Translations under genes and position numbers: made by a program | From: JBDLSY01 sp041170585 | Lineage (GTDB): Bacteria > Pseudomonadota > Gammaproteobacteria > Burkholderiales > Burkholderiaceae_C | NCBI GenBank assembly: GCA_041170585.1 | Contig: JBEDNN010000053.1 | Location: 1-64,000 of the forward strand | Length of the DNA: 64,000 nucleotides | Reading direction: 5' to 3' | Part shown: piece after piece, positions 63,139 to 64,000 of the stretch | Numbering within the stretch: the stretch's first letter is position 1 | Layout: every line of letters begins with the position of its first letter | The notes under the pieces: generated by a model | What the model was told of the DNA's origin: nothing | Databases searched by the model: none | The model's input: the letters and a program-made list of their open reading frames with translations, nothing else

Positions 63139-63756
63139 TTATGGTGTTTTGCTTTCTGCTGTTGTGGATTGTTCAGAATTTTGTTGCGTTATGGGCTGCA
63201 TATTAACGATACCATTTACACTACTTTGTGCTTTTGGTGACGGTGTGACTCTCATATTAGTGATGAGATTAAAGGATTCAATACATATCTGAGGGGTAGT
63301 TTTATCTTCTTGTTTAGCCACGGTTTTATCTTCTTGTTTAGCCACGATTATCTCCTTTTCTGTGTATTTATTTATAGCGGTTGAAACCGCAATGACTGAT
63401 GTAAAAACGACGCCAAGCATAAATGTTAGTACCGCAGTATGGTCTAAAACTTTTAAAAGAGGGTCATTTAGTGCCCTCTCACGCACAACATCTTCAAGGT
63501 GCTTAGCATTTCTACTAAAAATCCAAAGCAACGAAGCAAGACATACAATAAAACATATTAGGGCAAAAACATAAAGAATAAGACTCTCAACCGATTTAAC
63601 TCCAATTGTTGATATTAAAGTTATTAATAAACCAATTGCACCTGAGCTTAGGGTTAAAAGACTTTTATCTCTTTCAAATTTGGTATTAAACCAAGCATTC
63701 ACAGTTGCCGCGTAAAACTCTACGTCTTTTGCTTCTTTTTTTTCTTCTTCACTCAT
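63139..63756 (-). CDS. Membrane protein of unknown function
   Basis: 205 residues, not recognised. A charged N-terminus (EEEKKEAKDVE) is followed by three transmembrane helices (about 38-53, 58-80, 110-127), separated by a charged loop with an NAKHLEDVVRERALNDP segment, and then a Ser/Thr/Gln-rich tail. The tail contains an exact 8-residue tandem VAKQEDKT from a 24-bp DNA duplication. The shape vaguely recalls small multi-helix membrane proteins of accessory islands, but no family can be claimed. It lies between the GC-richer block and the siroheme-type gene. Confidence 0.65.
   Translation of the reverse strand: MSEEEKKEAKDVEFYAATVNAWFNTKFERDKSLLTLSSGAIGLLITLISTIGVKSVESLILYVFALICFIVCLASLLWIFSRNAKHLEDVVRERALNDPLLKVLDHTAVLTFMLGVVFTSVIAVSTAINKYTEKEIIVAKQEDKTVAKQEDKTTPQICIESFNLITNMRVTPSPKAQSSVNGIVNMQPITQQNSEQSTTAESKTP
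63300..63347 (-). repeat. 24-bp coding tandem duplication
   Basis: Two 24-bp units encode VAKQEDKT twice in the tail of the membrane protein. The frame is kept. The second unit differs by only one end base. Confidence 0.88.
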
Positions 63757-63825
63757 AAAATTTTTTAATGCGTATCGTGTAATATTGTATTATCTTTTAA
63801 AATTTCCAGCCTTTTAAATCGCTAT

Positions 63826-64000
63826 TTATATATTTAAATGGTTGAAGTGGGTTAAACCACAATGAACAACGTCACCAATAATCATGATGCTGGGGCTTTT
63901 TAAGCCATTTTGAACAATCGTATCAGATAAATTACCCAAAGTCATAAAACATTGTTTTGATAAGCCTGCTCCACTGCCACCACTGGCATTTTGCACCACA
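63826..64000 (-). CDS. Uroporphyrinogen-III C-methyltransferase, 3' end only (partial)
   Basis: Only the last 57 codons are in the window; the gene enters from the right edge. The translation VVQNASGGSGAG...CFMTLGNLSDTIVQNGLKSPSIMIIGDVV resembles the C-terminus of SAM-dependent uroporphyrinogen-III methyltransferases (CobA/CysG type), including the conserved late helix and the I-x-I-x-G-x-V-V strand. It would make precorrin-2 for siroheme or cobalamin. Whether it is the single-domain enzyme or a CysG fusion cannot be seen. Confidence 0.7.
   Translation of the reverse strand, partial: VVQNASGGSGAGLSKQCFMTLGNLSDTIVQNGLKSPSIMIIGDVVHCGLTHFNHLNI

Overview
This is an AT-rich (by eye about one third G+C), gene-dense bacterial chromosome segment. 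Gene content and order are proteobacterial. The rpsB-tsf-pyrH-frr-uppS-cdsA-dxr-rseP-bamA-skp-lpxD-fabZ-lpxA-lpxB block, the AlgR-like LytTR regulator, the HAD phosphatase next to sppA, the short membrane protein coupled to cvpA, the pyruvate kinase type and a DUF2827 relic together suggest a betaproteobacterium (Burkholderiales/Neisseriales side). A gammaproteobacterium cannot be excluded without a phylogeny. No rRNA, tRNA, CRISPR array, phage module or full-length transposase was seen.

Layout. 1-14 kb: plsY and isocitrate lyase (minus strand), purL plus a LytTR response regulator (plus strand), then a minus-strand unit mfd / unknown 233-aa gene / decayed-looking sigma-4-HTH and SF2 helicase gene. 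14-20 kb: an NMO-type flavoprotein, rpiA, dedA, nth and selO on plus, and tsaB-rimI on minus. 20-24 kb: sucC and sucD separated by an OmpA-domain gene, in an area crowded with small mobile elements. 24-40 kb: the long minus-strand envelope and translation cluster from rpsB down to lpxB. 40-46 kb: map-glnD, a broken DUF2827 gene, a secreted unknown and pyk. 46-49 kb: queG, a GlcG/HbpS-family gene, cvpA and a small membrane protein on minus. 49-58.6 kb: a plus-strand run of HAD phosphatase, sppA, purU, scoA-scoB, panC-uppP, and a rubrerythrin / Fe-S protein / DUF3501 trio. 58.7-64 kb: a cobalamin riboswitch and btuB, then minus-strand argG-ppnP, a membrane protein of unknown function, and the 3' end of a uroporphyrinogen-III methyltransferase gene.

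The genes describe a free-living style metabolism: glyoxylate shunt entry, TCA substrate-level phosphorylation, ketone-body CoA transfer, de novo purine and arginine synthesis, isoprenoid and lipid A synthesis, and B12 uptake. B12 uptake fits with cobalamin-dependent QueG in the same window.

The most notable finding is a pair of unrelated miniature non-autonomous elements. Element A is 113-114 bp with terminal repeat GGTAATGTTAAA. Element B is mostly 108-109 bp with terminal repeat GGCATTGCTACTT. There are five copies of each. Eight of the ten have exact 8-bp target duplications readable here. One B copy sits inside an A copy, and removing it with one duplication restores exactly 114 bp. One A copy supplies the stop codon of nth, and others lie inside essential operons. 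The window also carries many short tandem duplications (8-bp arrays between envelope genes), Asn-rich insertions in conserved enzymes, and a Lys-rich tail on ArgG.
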